From positions 624,501 through 688,500 of the forward strand of contig CP060236.1 of assembly GCA_023898725.1 (NCBI GenBank): 64,000 bases of DNA, written 5' to 3'. Position 1 is the stretch's first letter; every line of letters begins with the position of its first letter. Position numbers and translations under genes: made by a program. The notes under the pieces were generated by a model. It saw only the letters and a program-made list of their open reading frames with translations. It had not been told where the DNA came from and searched no databases. Shown here one piece after another: positions 44,311 through 52,452 of the stretch. The stretch comes from Alphaproteobacteria bacterium. GTDB taxonomy: Bacteria; Pseudomonadota; Alphaproteobacteria; JAUHZC01.

Positions 44311-44954
44311 TGGTTGTTTTGTTGATGGGACCTCCTGGTTGCGGAAAGGGTACGCAGGCCAAGCTTCTAGTGGAAAAACATGGCTTTTCTCACATCTCCA
44401 CGGGGGATCTTATTCGTGCAGAGGCCTACTCCCAGAGTGATCGTGCGCGTGATTTAAGAGAAACAATTGATCAGGGTAATCTTGTTTCGGATGAAATTAT
44501 CTTGGATCTTGTGAGTGAAAAGCTCTCTAATCCTCAGAAAGCTTATTTATGTGATGGATTCCCACGTACCCTTAGTCAAGTTTATGGCCTAGATACTGTT
44601 CTATGTAATAAAAGCATGCGTATTTCTGCCGTTGTTCACTTTCATATTCCAGATGATTTGATTATCGAGAGGCTTTCTGGGCGCCTCAGTTGTGTTCAGT
44701 GTAAGGCAATTTATAACTTGCTCTATAATCCCCCAACAAATAACCTGATATGTGATGCGTGTGGAGCAAATCTTCTACAACGCAGTGATGACGAGCCAGC
44801 AGCTATTCGCAAGCGTCTAACCCTTCATCACGAAAAATCAGCACCAATCTTAGCCGTATATGAGGGTCGTGGAATTTTGCACACGATCTCAGGAGCTCCG
44901 TCTCCTGAAGCCGTTTTTGGGGCTTTGGAAAAAATATTAAAAAACACACACTAA
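44310..44954 (+). CDS. adk: Adenylate kinase, zinc-binding LID type
   Basis: 214 residues, interconverts ATP and AMP with ADP. P loop GPPGCGKGTQ at residues 7-16 and DGFPRTLSQ near 82 are the family signatures. The LID domain carries four cysteines at 128, 131, 148 and 151 in a CxxC...CxxC pattern, the structural zinc site of Gram-positive-type enzymes, instead of the polar network of E. coli Adk. It overlaps secY by one base, the usual secY-adk pairing. Confidence 0.97.
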   Translation: MVVLLMGPPGCGKGTQAKLLVEKHGFSHISTGDLIRAEAYSQSDRARDLRETIDQGNLVSDEIILDLVSEKLSNPQKAYLCDGFPRTLSQVYGLDTVLCNKSMRISAVVHFHIPDDLIIERLSGRLSCVQCKAIYNLLYNPPTNNLICDACGANLLQRSDDEPAAIRKRLTLHHEKSAPILAVYEGRGILHTISGAPSPEAVFGALEKILKNTH

Positions 44955-45021
44955 TTACTTGACTTACCTGGTGAATCTTCTGTAGATTTCGCTAGTTATC
45001 TTTACTATTAAGGAGATCCGA

Positions 45022-45390
45022 GTGGCTCGTATAGCAGGCGTAAACGTTCCTTCAGAAAAACGTGTAATTATAGGCCTCCAGTATGTTTATGGAATTGGTC
45101 CTCACGGTGCTCAACAAATCTGTGAGCAAATGAAGATCAAGGATTCCATGCGTGTGCATGAATTAACAGATGAGGATCTTCTTCGCTTGCGCGAATTGAT
45201 AGAAGCTAATTATAAAGTTGAAGGAGATCTCCGTCGTGAGGTTTCTATGAACATGAAGCGTCTTATGGATCTTAAAACATATCGTGGCCTTCGTCATCGC
45301 CGTAATTTGCCCGTTCATGGACAGCGTACACATACAAACGCCCGGACACGTCGCGGGCGTGCCGTTGCCATTGCGGGTAAAAAGAAATAA
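45022..45390 (+). CDS. rpsM: 30S ribosomal protein S13
   Basis: 122 residues, GTG start with AAGGAG upstream. ARIAGVNVPSEKRVIIGLQY at the start and LPVHGQRTHTNARTRRGR at the end are diagnostic. S13 bridges the subunits and contacts P-site tRNA. Confidence 0.98.
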   Translation: MARIAGVNVPSEKRVIIGLQYVYGIGPHGAQQICEQMKIKDSMRVHELTDEDLLRLRELIEANYKVEGDLRREVSMNMKRLMDLKTYRGLRHRRNLPVHGQRTHTNARTRRGRAVAIAGKKK

Positions 45391-45399
45391 GGGATAAAA

Positions 45400-45789
45400 A
45401 TGAGTAAAACACCTTCACGCGTCAAGCGTCGCGCCAGGAAGAATATACCAACAGGAATCGCACATATTCAGTGTACATTCAACAATACAATAGTCACCAT
45501 TACCGATGTTCACGGTAATTCCATAGCTGCATCGTCCGCTGGCGCTGTGGGATTTAAGGGATCTCGTAAGTCAACTCCCTTTGCAGCGCAGCTGGCTGCA
45601 GAAGATGTTGCAACAAAAGCAAAAGAGCATGGTCTTGTGACCTTGAGCGTTGAGGTTTATGGCCCAGGCAGTGGGCGTGAAACAGCATTGCGGGCGCTTG
45701 TGGCTTCGGGATTGAATGTTACATCAATTCGGGACGTTACGCCTGTTCCTCACAATGGTGTTCGTCCACCAAAGCGTCGCCGTGTGTAA
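45400..45789 (+). CDS. rpsK: 30S ribosomal protein S11
   Basis: 129 residues. GIAHIQCTFNNTIVTITDVH and the C-terminal IRDVTPVPHNGVRPPKRRRV are typical. S11 lies in the platform near the mRNA exit. Confidence 0.98.
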   Translation: MSKTPSRVKRRARKNIPTGIAHIQCTFNNTIVTITDVHGNSIAASSAGAVGFKGSRKSTPFAAQLAAEDVATKAKEHGLVTLSVEVYGPGSGRETALRALVASGLNVTSIRDVTPVPHNGVRPPKRRRV

Positions 45790-45840
45790 GTACGCCGATT
45801 AAGTCAAGTATGCGTTCAACGAGCAGTTAGAGGTTCATCA

Positions 45841-46869
45841 GTGGCACAGCAAAATATCCAAAACAATTGGCAAGCATTAATTCGTCCCTTCAAGTTAGAC
45901 TTGAAGACAAATAACTCCTCCGAATATGTGGGAACAGTAGTTGCGGAGCCTCTCGAAAAAGGCTTTGGGTTGACTATTGGAAATGCCTTGCGTCGGGTCT
46001 TGCTTTCCTCATTACAAGGTGCTGCTGCGACAACTGTCAAGTTTGATAGTGCCGTGCACGAGTTTAGTACGATTGAGGGAGTAAAAGAGGACATTCCAGA
46101 GATAATCTTGAACATTAAGGGGCTTTGTTTTAAGAAAAAATCAGAATCTCCCGCACGTGTTACGTTAAATGTCTCTCGCTCGGGCCCTGTTTATGCCCGA
46201 GATTTGACAATTCCTGCGGATGTTGAGCTGCTCAACCCTGATGCTTTTATATGCACGCTTGATGCGACTGCTACGTTGAAAATGGAAATGACTGTTGACT
46301 CTGGTAAGGGTTATATTCCCGCTTCGATGAATCGTACAGATGACCTCCCTGTGGGTGTTATCCCCATTGACTCCTGGTTTAGTCCTGTTCGGAAAGTTTC
46401 TTATAAGGTCGACAATACCCGTGTCGGTCAAGTAACAAACTATGATAAACTCAGTCTTTTTGTGGAAACAAATGGCTCTATGCGTCCCGAAGATGCTGTT
46501 GCGATTGCTGCACGCATTTTGCAAGATCAACTCCAGCAATTTATAAACTTTGATGAACCTGAGGACATTGCTCTTGAGAAGCGAGATGCGGATCTTCCCT
46601 TTAACCGTAACCTTTTGCGTCGTGTTGAAGAATTAGAGCTTTCAGTTCGTTCGGCAAACTGTTTAAAAAATGAAAATATTGTCTATATTGGTGATCTTGT
46701 CCAAAAGACAGAGCAAGAGATGCTAAAAACACCTAACTTTGGTCGCAAGTCCTTGAATGAAATCAAGGCTGTTCTCTCTGAAATGGGTCTTGATTTGGGT
46801 ATGAATACGCCAGACTGGCCCCCAGAAGACGTGGATGCATTGACCAAAAAAATCGAAGAACCATTTTAA
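45841..46869 (+). CDS. rpoA: DNA-directed RNA polymerase subunit alpha
   Basis: 342 residues, GTG start. The N-terminal dimerisation domain has GFGLTIGNALRRVLLSSLQGAA (split near residues 41-60). The C-terminal domain, which binds UP elements and activators, has LELSVRSANCLKNENI and NFGRKSLNEIKAVLSEMGL. It assembles the polymerase with rpoB and rpoC. Confidence 0.98.
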   Translation: MAQQNIQNNWQALIRPFKLDLKTNNSSEYVGTVVAEPLEKGFGLTIGNALRRVLLSSLQGAAATTVKFDSAVHEFSTIEGVKEDIPEIILNIKGLCFKKKSESPARVTLNVSRSGPVYARDLTIPADVELLNPDAFICTLDATATLKMEMTVDSGKGYIPASMNRTDDLPVGVIPIDSWFSPVRKVSYKVDNTRVGQVTNYDKLSLFVETNGSMRPEDAVAIAARILQDQLQQFINFDEPEDIALEKRDADLPFNRNLLRRVEELELSVRSANCLKNENIVYIGDLVQKTEQEMLKTPNFGRKSLNEIKAVLSEMGLDLGMNTPDWPPEDVDALTKKIEEPF

Positions 46870-46887
46870 TTACGAAGGAAACTCATT

Positions 46888-47322
46888 ATGCGTCATAAAC
46901 TATCCGGACGTAAGCTCAATCGCACCAGTGCACATCGCAAAGCCTTGCTTCGCAATATGGCCTGCTCCCTCGTTAAATTTGAGCAGATTAAGACGACCTT
47001 GCCAAAAGCTAAAGAGCTCCGTCCATACATTGAGAAGCTTGTGACGAAAGCGCGCTTAGGCACCCTCGCTGCGCGTCGTGACATTCTCTCTTCCATACAA
47101 GATCGTGAACTTGTTTCCAAGATGATGGACACTCTTGCTGATCGTTATCGTAAGCGTCCAGGGGGTTATGTGCGTATTATTCGAAGTGGTTTTCGCTACG
47201 GCGATAATGCCCCGATGGCCTATATTGAGTTTGTTGAGCGTGATCTTTCGGCTAAACCAGCGATGCCTCGGGAGGCAACAGAGGATTTAAATGATTCCTC
47301 TGCCGCCTCTGCCTCCGCATAA
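46888..47322 (+). CDS. rplQ: 50S ribosomal protein L17
   Basis: 144 residues. MRHKLSGRKLNRTSAHRKAL is canonical. About 25 residues at the C-terminus are an Ala/Ser-rich tail. It is the last gene of the long ribosomal run that begins at rpsL. Confidence 0.97.
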   Translation: MRHKLSGRKLNRTSAHRKALLRNMACSLVKFEQIKTTLPKAKELRPYIEKLVTKARLGTLAARRDILSSIQDRELVSKMMDTLADRYRKRPGGYVRIIRSGFRYGDNAPMAYIEFVERDLSAKPAMPREATEDLNDSSAASASA

Positions 47323-47350
47323 CACCCGATACATTCTTTTTGGAACTACT

Positions 47351-47383
47351 GAGTGGCTCTGTTTGTGTAGGGTCACTCTTTGT
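47351..47383 (+). terminator. Weak candidate terminator after rplQ
   Basis: A 6-bp stem with one wobble pair (47351-47356 with 47373-47378), a 16-base loop and a short T-rich tail. It is the nearest candidate to the rplQ stop. The much stronger hairpin at 47641 could be the real end of the operon. Confidence 0.35.
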
Positions 47384-47496
47384 TATTTGAAAATTTGTAA
47401 GTTCCTGTAGCGTTCTTATTCTTGCGTATCCTCTGATTTTCTCATCATCTGTGGCATCTTAATGCTGACCTTTTATTGATTGAGCATTTTTACCTC

Positions 47497-48024
47497 CTAT
47501 ACGTGGTTTTCAACAACTGTTTTTGAAATGGTTGATTCACTTCCAGCGGGGGTCTCTCGCAAAAGGTGTTTTAATTTCAGTTGTTTGGGTGCAAAATGCC
47601 TATCAAGTTCTCCGCTCTGAATCGTCCGAAAGCGTTGTAGAAGCAAGTATAAACATGCTATACTTGCTTTTTTGGTAAGTCTCTCGTTGGAAAAGGCAAT
47701 GAGAACCCCTCAGGGATTGGGATGTACGATGTGACCGTATGTAACTAAAGCCACAAGGCCGTGGTTGTATGTCCACGCAACTCCATCAGTGGCTTTGATT
47801 AAACGAACAATAGCGTTAGGGGCAAAGTAGGAGCCCTTCCCCCCCCCTCCAGGTCGCCCCGTCGGATGAGGAACCTAAGAATGCAAAGCAGTCAAGGGTG
47901 GCGCTGTTTGAACACCCCCCATAGCAGGGTTGTGACTTCGGCAAAGCGATGGGAATCGGGATGTGCCGGCTTGATAAAACGCATCTTCAAGTGCCTGCGT
48001 TTCACTGTTATAAGTTGCGTCCAT
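47497..48024 (-). pseudogene. Probable decayed reading frame, possibly an Ash/Icd-like phage-satellite relic
   Basis: Between rplQ and rpmG no intact gene exists. One minus-strand frame runs 176 codons from an ATG at 48024 to a TAG at 47497 with only two internal stops, TAG at 47875-47877 and TGA at 47710-47712. The pieces read like protein: MDATYNSETQALEDAFYQAG, then SHNPAMGG near codon 33, then GKGSYFAPNAIVRLIKATDG after a run of nine G (47839-47847), then a Lys/Leu-rich tail ending TVVENHV. The SHNPAMGG and GSYFAP segments recall, from memory only, Ash/Icd-like ORFs of P4-type phage satellites. It could also be chance openness of a GC-richer stretch. Confidence 0.38.
47641..47673 (+). terminator. 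Strong plus-strand intrinsic terminator
   Basis: A perfect 11-bp stem (47641-47651 with 47659-47669), 7-base loop and T tail. The orientation suits transcripts leaving rplQ, although it lies 319 bases beyond the rplQ stop and inside the decayed minus-strand frame. Confidence 0.75.
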
Positions 48025-48110
48025 TTAACAGTATTTCCAGGAAGTGACAACACAACATCGTTCAAAAATCTTTCTTCGAATTAACAATTAATAGGAGAGA
48101 GGGAATCTTA

Positions 48111-48137
48111 AACAATCCCATAGATTGTTGGTTTTTT
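48111..48137 (+). terminator. Second plus-strand terminator-like hairpin
   Basis: A perfect 7-bp stem (48111-48117 with 48123-48129), 5-base loop, then GG and six T. It implies a plus-strand transcript across 47674-48110, or a backup terminator facing rpmG. No plus-strand gene is convincing there. Confidence 0.55.
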
Positions 48138-48161
48138 GTCAGAACCATCTTTATATTTAAT

Positions 48162-48189
48162 AAAAAACCCCAGAGAATCTGAGGTTTTT
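48162..48189 (-). terminator. Terminator of rpmG
   Basis: An A-rich and T-rich hairpin (stem about 11 bp with one mismatch) ends 28 bases beyond the rpmG stop on the minus strand and has a T tail in that direction. It may act in both directions. Confidence 0.75.
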
Positions 48190-48216
48190 CGTAATGACTG
48201 ATAAGTATTCTCAATA

Positions 48217-48384
48217 TTACTTGAGTTTTGATTCACGAAACATAACATGTTTCCGCACTACAGGGTCATACTTACGTACTTCAAGCTTTTCAGGCTTGGT
48301 GCGGGGGTTTTTAAAACCAACGTAAAAGAAGCCTGTCTTTGCAGTGCTGACCAATCGAATACCAATTCGGATAGCTTTAGCCAT
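48217..48384 (-). CDS. rpmG: 50S ribosomal protein L33
   Basis: 55 residues, so short that it is easily missed. The reading frame from the ATG at 48384 gives MAKAIRIGIRLVSTAKTGFF, then YVGFKNPRTKPEKLEVRKYD, then PVVRKHVMFRESKLK and TAA. RLVSTAxTGxFY, KNPRTKxEKxE and KYDPVxRKHVxFxExK are the L33 hallmarks of the cysteine-free alphaproteobacterial form. It is monocistronic with a strong promoter and its own terminator. In many alphaproteobacteria rpmG lies after rnr; here it is separate. Confidence 0.95.
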   Translation of the reverse strand: MAKAIRIGIRLVSTAKTGFFYVGFKNPRTKPEKLEVRKYDPVVRKHVMFRESKLK

Positions 48385-48409
48385 GATTTAATCCAACAAT
48401 TTTGTTTTC

Positions 48410-48438
48410 TTTATGAACTCAGGTATCATGCTTGTCAA
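48410..48438 (-). promoter_or_regulatory. Sigma70-type promoter of rpmG
   Basis: On the minus strand a perfect TTGACA (48433-48438) and CATAAA (48410-48415) are separated by 17 bases, 26 bases upstream of the rpmG ATG. This is the best promoter match in the window. Confidence 0.7.
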
Positions 48439-48450
48439 CCAATAAAATGC

Positions 48451-48478
48451 TTGTGAGTATGTGGGAAATGGGTAAAAT
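48451..48478 (+). promoter_or_regulatory. Probable promoter of pepA
   Basis: TTGTGA (48451-48456) and TAAAAT (48473-48478, 5 of 6) are separated by 16 bases, 30 bases upstream of the pepA ATG. It is divergent from, and just beside, the rpmG promoter. Confidence 0.5.
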
Positions 48479-48507
48479 GCCCTGTAACAAGGAAAGGTTT
48501 ACATGCA

Positions 48508-50010
48508 ATGCAGATCAGTTTTGTCGATGAAATTAGTACACCAAGTGACTCGATTATTGTGGGGGTTTATCAGGGAAAGGCCTTTACTGCCTCTGCAGAG
48601 TGGCTGGACAATGAGACAGATGGTTTGTTAAGCCGCACATTGAAAGCGAATCACTTTAAAGGTTCGTTAGGGGAGGTATTTGCGATACCCTCTCCACAGG
48701 GTTTGTCTGGTGTCCAACGGGTTCTTCTGGTTGGATTGGGGCAGCCTGAAAAACTGACACCAATAGCCTATCAGCAAGCGGGTGCCGCTGCTCAACTTAT
48801 GATGTCGCGTACGCCTGACAGTGGTGCGATATTTTATGCCGATTCCTGTGCTGTTGCCCACTTATCAGGAGCCACTGTTGCTGTGAATGTGGCTGTAGGT
48901 ATGTCTTTGCGCAGCTGGCGCTTTGATCGCTATAAAACAAAGTCCTCAACGGAAGAACTTTCCCATTTAGTGTCTGTGAAAATTGTGACCGAAGAGGCAA
49001 TTGCCGCTGAGGAGCAATTTAATACTGAGGCCTCTGTCATAGAGGGGGTGCAGTTGACACGGACCCTCGTGAGTGAGCCTCCGAATACAATCTACCCAGA
49101 AAGCATGGTTAGTCAGGTTCTCGAACTTAAAAAAATAGGCCTAGAAGTAGAGATTCTTGGCGAGAAGGCCATGCGTAAGCTGGGAATGAATGCTCTGTTG
49201 GGTGTTGCTGAGGGGAGTGCAAAAGAAGCGCAGCTTATTATTATTGAGTGGCGCGGTGCAGAAGATCCAAGCGAAAAGCCCATTGCTTTTGTGGGTAAGG
49301 GCGTCACATTTGATTCTGGCGGTCTCAGCTTGAAGCCTCCTAAGAGTATGGAAACCATGAAGTATGACATGGCAGGATCAGCTGTTGTGGCGGGGTTGAT
49401 GCGGGCCCTGGCCGGACGTAATGCACCAATTAATGCGATTGGTATTATGGGAATGGTTGAAAACATGCCGTCTGGAAATGCCCTACGTCCGGGTGATATT
49501 CTCACGTCGATGTCGGGTCAAACAATCGAAGTTCTAAATACGGATGCGGAAGGTCGCTTGGTGTTGGCAGACGCTCTTTGGTACACGCAAGAGCGTTTTA
49601 AACCACACACAATGATTGATCTTGCTACGTTGACGGGCGCTATTGTTGTTGCGCTTGGTCATGAGCATGCAGGGCTGTTTAGCAATGATGACACGCTTGC
49701 CGCTAATCTTCAAAAAGCTTCTGAGGCAGTTGACGAGCGCTTGTGGCGACTTCCTCTTATGGGTGCCTACGATAAGGATATTGATTCTGATATTGCTGAT
49801 GTGTGTAATATTCAAAAAACAGCAGGAGCAGCGGGCAGTATCACGGCCGCGCAGTTTTTACAGCGCTTTGTGAATAATGTACGATGGGCACATCTTGATA
49901 TTGCTGGGGTTGCCGATTCATCAAAGGATCGACCGCTTTCTGCTAGAGGGGCGACTGGATTCGGGGTACGTCTTCTCGATCGTTATGTCCGTGAGTTTGT
50001 CGAAAAGTAA
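48508..50010 (+). CDS. pepA: Leucyl (cytosol) aminopeptidase PepA
   Basis: M17-family, two-metal aminopeptidase of 500 residues that trims N-terminal residues from peptides. The signature NTDAEGRL is at residues 344-351 and the catalytic lysine region VGKGVTFDSGGLSLKP starts at 262. AAGGAAAGG lies 10 bases before the ATG. The stop overlaps the holC start by one base. Confidence 0.97.
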   Translation: MQISFVDEISTPSDSIIVGVYQGKAFTASAEWLDNETDGLLSRTLKANHFKGSLGEVFAIPSPQGLSGVQRVLLVGLGQPEKLTPIAYQQAGAAAQLMMSRTPDSGAIFYADSCAVAHLSGATVAVNVAVGMSLRSWRFDRYKTKSSTEELSHLVSVKIVTEEAIAAEEQFNTEASVIEGVQLTRTLVSEPPNTIYPESMVSQVLELKKIGLEVEILGEKAMRKLGMNALLGVAEGSAKEAQLIIIEWRGAEDPSEKPIAFVGKGVTFDSGGLSLKPPKSMETMKYDMAGSAVVAGLMRALAGRNAPINAIGIMGMVENMPSGNALRPGDILTSMSGQTIEVLNTDAEGRLVLADALWYTQERFKPHTMIDLATLTGAIVVALGHEHAGLFSNDDTLAANLQKASEAVDERLWRLPLMGAYDKDIDSDIADVCNIQKTAGAAGSITAAQFLQRFVNNVRWAHLDIAGVADSSKDRPLSARGATGFGVRLLDRYVREFVEK

Positions 50011-50501
50011 TGTCGGCTTTCTCTGCTTCTGTAACTATTTATGGGCACCAAGATCGTCCATTGATTCGGACATTACCACGGTTACTTGAAAAGGTGCTCG
50101 AAACAGAGGAGAGGGCTACTGTTCTTGTGCCCCAAGACTTACTCGAGGTTGTTGACAAAGGATTGTGGACCTATACCCCTCTTGGTTTCCTTCCGCATGG
50201 CAAGAAGAGAGAGGGGGTTTCTGGGGACCCCTCTTTGCAACCAATTTGGCTTACTTCTGTGTTTGAAAACCCCAACAACGCAGGTGTGTTGGTTGTTTTT
50301 GATTACCAAGTTGTGGCAGAAAAAGATTTATTAGCGGGAGCCTTTACGCGCATCTTGGATTTATTTTCTCTCTCGGATAAGAGTTCAGTGACACATTTTT
50401 GCAAGCGCTTAGATGTGTATCGTGCGTTGCATGCGGATATGGTGATGTGGAAAGATGAAGGTTCTTGGAATAAAGCGCAAGAACTGTTACAAAGTTTCTA
50501 G
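50010..50501 (+). CDS. holC: DNA polymerase III subunit chi
   Basis: 163 residues. Chi links the clamp-loader to single-strand-binding protein. The pattern of a beta strand, the helix LIRTLPRLLEKVLETEERATV, then LVPQDLLEVVDKGLWTY and later VLVVFDYQ is the HolC family layout. It follows pepA in many alphaproteobacteria, which supports the call. The tail FCKRLDVYRALHADMVMWKD is somewhat longer than the shortest homologues. Confidence 0.88.
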   Translation: MSAFSASVTIYGHQDRPLIRTLPRLLEKVLETEERATVLVPQDLLEVVDKGLWTYTPLGFLPHGKKREGVSGDPSLQPIWLTSVFENPNNAGVLVVFDYQVVAEKDLLAGAFTRILDLFSLSDKSSVTHFCKRLDVYRALHADMVMWKDEGSWNKAQELLQSF

Positions 50502-50531
50502 ATTAATGTCACTTACTTACGGAGATATATT

Positions 50532-50954
50532 ATGAGTCGTCAACGCACGCTATCCATTATCAAGCCAGACGCAACACGTCGCAATCTGACAGGGGCGATC
50601 AACAGCTTGATCGAAGCGGCGGGTTTGCGCATTGTGGCGCAAAAACGCATTCAGCTAACCCCTTCCCAGGCAGCTGCTTTCTATGATGTGCATAAGGAAC
50701 GATCATTTTTTAGTGAGCTGTGTGCGTTTATGACTTCAGGACCGGTTGTTGTTCAGGTCCTTGAAGGCGAAGATGCAGTTGCAAGCTATCGTGCTGTTAT
50801 GGGAGCAACAAATCCTGCCAATGCGGATGAGGGAACAATTCGAAAGATACACGCAGAGTCCATTGAGGCAAATTCTGTTCATGGATCAGACAGCGTAGAG
50901 AATGCGCGCACTGAAATATCATTCTTTTTTGCTGATAGCGAGATCGTGGGGTAG
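50532..50954 (+). CDS. ndk: Nucleoside diphosphate kinase
   Basis: 140 residues, transfers the gamma phosphate between NTPs and NDPs. TLSIIKPDATRRN at the N-terminus and the catalytic His117 in NSVHGSDS are exact. GGAGATA-type ribosome site precedes the ATG. It follows holC after 30 bases. Confidence 0.97.
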   Translation: MSRQRTLSIIKPDATRRNLTGAINSLIEAAGLRIVAQKRIQLTPSQAAAFYDVHKERSFFSELCAFMTSGPVVVQVLEGEDAVASYRAVMGATNPANADEGTIRKIHAESIEANSVHGSDSVENARTEISFFFADSEIVG

Positions 50955-50959
50955 TTTCT

Positions 50960-52135
50960 TTGGGGGAGGGAAATTACATTCGGGCAGCGTCAAAAATCCT
51001 ATGTTTGCTGTTAATGCTAACGTCTTTGTTCTGTTCTCACAGGAATGACGCTCACAACGTTTTTGTTGTAAAAGGCGTCAGTATCGAATCACATCAGTCA
51101 AGCGGTGTAGATGCCCAAATGGATGCTAAGCGCCAGGCCTTGCGTGTGGCGTTTGCCAAACTTGTGCGCCGGCTGGCGCTTGGTGTTCCTCCGGCTTATT
51201 TGTTTGCTTATAACCCTGATCAAATTAATACATTTGTTGAAAGCTATCAGGTTTCCAATGAGTTGTTATCGCACACATCCTATCAAGCAACCTTTCAGAT
51301 TGTTTTTTCAAAGCAGGCCATTCTTGATGTTTTTGCTAGTGCAAACACGAAAGTACTGACGACTGCTCAACCACCTGTATTGGTTGTGCCGATTCTAAAA
51401 CGTGGTGATAAAGTGTTTATGTGGGGAAACACAAATGTGTGGGGAAAATTTCTGCGCACCTATGATGCGCATAGCCCGTTGCAGCCTTTTCGCTTGCCCC
51501 GTGGTGATCTTTTTGATATGAGCACATGGCCTGTTACGGTCTACCCCACTTTTCGTCAGAGTATCGGACTTTCTTTCGGTTCTCAATATTATGCAACACG
51601 GTTAGTTGTTGCAGAGTTGGTGGCGCAAGATGATGGTCGGGCAGGTCTCAACTTAATAGCGTATGATATCGCCACAGGAAATATTCTTAGCACGCAGTCC
51701 TTGAATCTTTCGGCCGCGGATGAAGTTGCAATTGAACCCCAAGCCAGCGGCTATCTCATTGATTTCTTGGAGTCAATCGCAAAGTTCACACAGGGAATTT
51801 CTCCTGTTGATCATCAGGCTGAAGAGTTTGTTTTAACCATCCATCATAAAGGCCTTGATGATTTTGAGAAAATGCTTGATACCATTCTTCGTGTTCCAGG
51901 AGTGAGTAATGTGTCGTCTCTGTCCGTAAACACATCCTCGGCAAACCTGCGTGTCTCATTTGCGACATCTTTCGAGGATCTGATGCGGAACTTTGAGGCA
52001 AAGGGATATGGGCTTGTTCGGGTTGATGCCCACATTGTTCTGCAGAAGCGCGAAGCAGGTACCTTACCGCATGTATCAGGTGCCATTCAAGAAAGCGGAT
52101 TTATTGAAGAAAGGCCATTGGATTTTTTGGCTTAG
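50960..52135 (+). CDS. DUF2066 domain-containing exported protein
   Basis: 391 residues with a TTG start five bases after the ndk stop. The N-terminus has Arg and Lys followed by a Leu-rich stretch (residues 13-25), a signal peptide or anchor. The part from about residue 55 (AQMDAKRQALRVAFAKLVRRLALG) to about residue 250 matches the DUF2066 pattern, including a Val-rich PPVLVVPIL strand. Family function is unknown; members are periplasmic in alpha- and gammaproteobacteria. The C-terminal 100 residues may form a second small alpha/beta domain. The start codon is uncertain. Confidence 0.75.
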   Translation: MGEGNYIRAASKILCLLLMLTSLFCSHRNDAHNVFVVKGVSIESHQSSGVDAQMDAKRQALRVAFAKLVRRLALGVPPAYLFAYNPDQINTFVESYQVSNELLSHTSYQATFQIVFSKQAILDVFASANTKVLTTAQPPVLVVPILKRGDKVFMWGNTNVWGKFLRTYDAHSPLQPFRLPRGDLFDMSTWPVTVYPTFRQSIGLSFGSQYYATRLVVAELVAQDDGRAGLNLIAYDIATGNILSTQSLNLSAADEVAIEPQASGYLIDFLESIAKFTQGISPVDHQAEEFVLTIHHKGLDDFEKMLDTILRVPGVSNVSSLSVNTSSANLRVSFATSFEDLMRNFEAKGYGLVRVDAHIVLQKREAGTLPHVSGAIQESGFIEERPLDFLA

Positions 52136-52452
52136 AATCTTTTTAAAGGATGCAAGAATAACACACTTTCGGCGGATTTTGTAAAACTTAGGCATCGCCT
52201 GTTCTGGCGGATAAAGAAGAGAAAGCCTTCTGCGCCAAGGGTTATGCGTTATTTTCATTAATACAATGCATGCGATATTTGCCTGTTTTATTATTGATAA
52301 AAAGAATGCAATATGTGTAGAAGCCCATTTTTTGTTGCAATTTTAACTCATATAAGGTGTGTTTGGCAAAAATGCCACTAAATTTTTAGAAAACATATTT
52401 ACTTTTCAATGCGATTAAACAAATACTTGCATCAGAAAAATAGTGATACAAA
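52136..52452 (+). other. AT-rich intergenic stretch, no gene seen
   Basis: The 317 bases between the DUF2066 gene and the CaaX-ending gene are AT-rich, with only a small palindrome at 52364-52377 and no clean terminator, tRNA or open frame. No convincing promoter pair was found, although one must precede the next gene. The stretch marks the boundary between a core-gene cluster and an accessory pair. Confidence 0.6.

Noticed and set aside
47400..47640. A plus-strand open stretch after rplQ suggesting a degraded protease gene (degP often follows in alphaproteobacteria).
   Set aside because: The frame lacks a start codon, has no HtrA motifs and runs through the hairpin at 47641; the opposite strand reads more like protein.
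47866..48084. A 72-codon plus-strand frame in the rplQ-rpmG gap.
   Set aside because: No ribosome site, Cys/Ser/Arg-rich composition typical of chance frames, and it lies opposite a more protein-like minus-strand frame.
47674..48110. RNase P RNA, tmRNA or SRP RNA in the rplQ-rpmG gap.
   Set aside because: The core motifs (the GGAAAGTCC region of RNase P RNA, a tag reading frame with a tRNA-like end, the SRP tetraloop domain) are absent on both strands.
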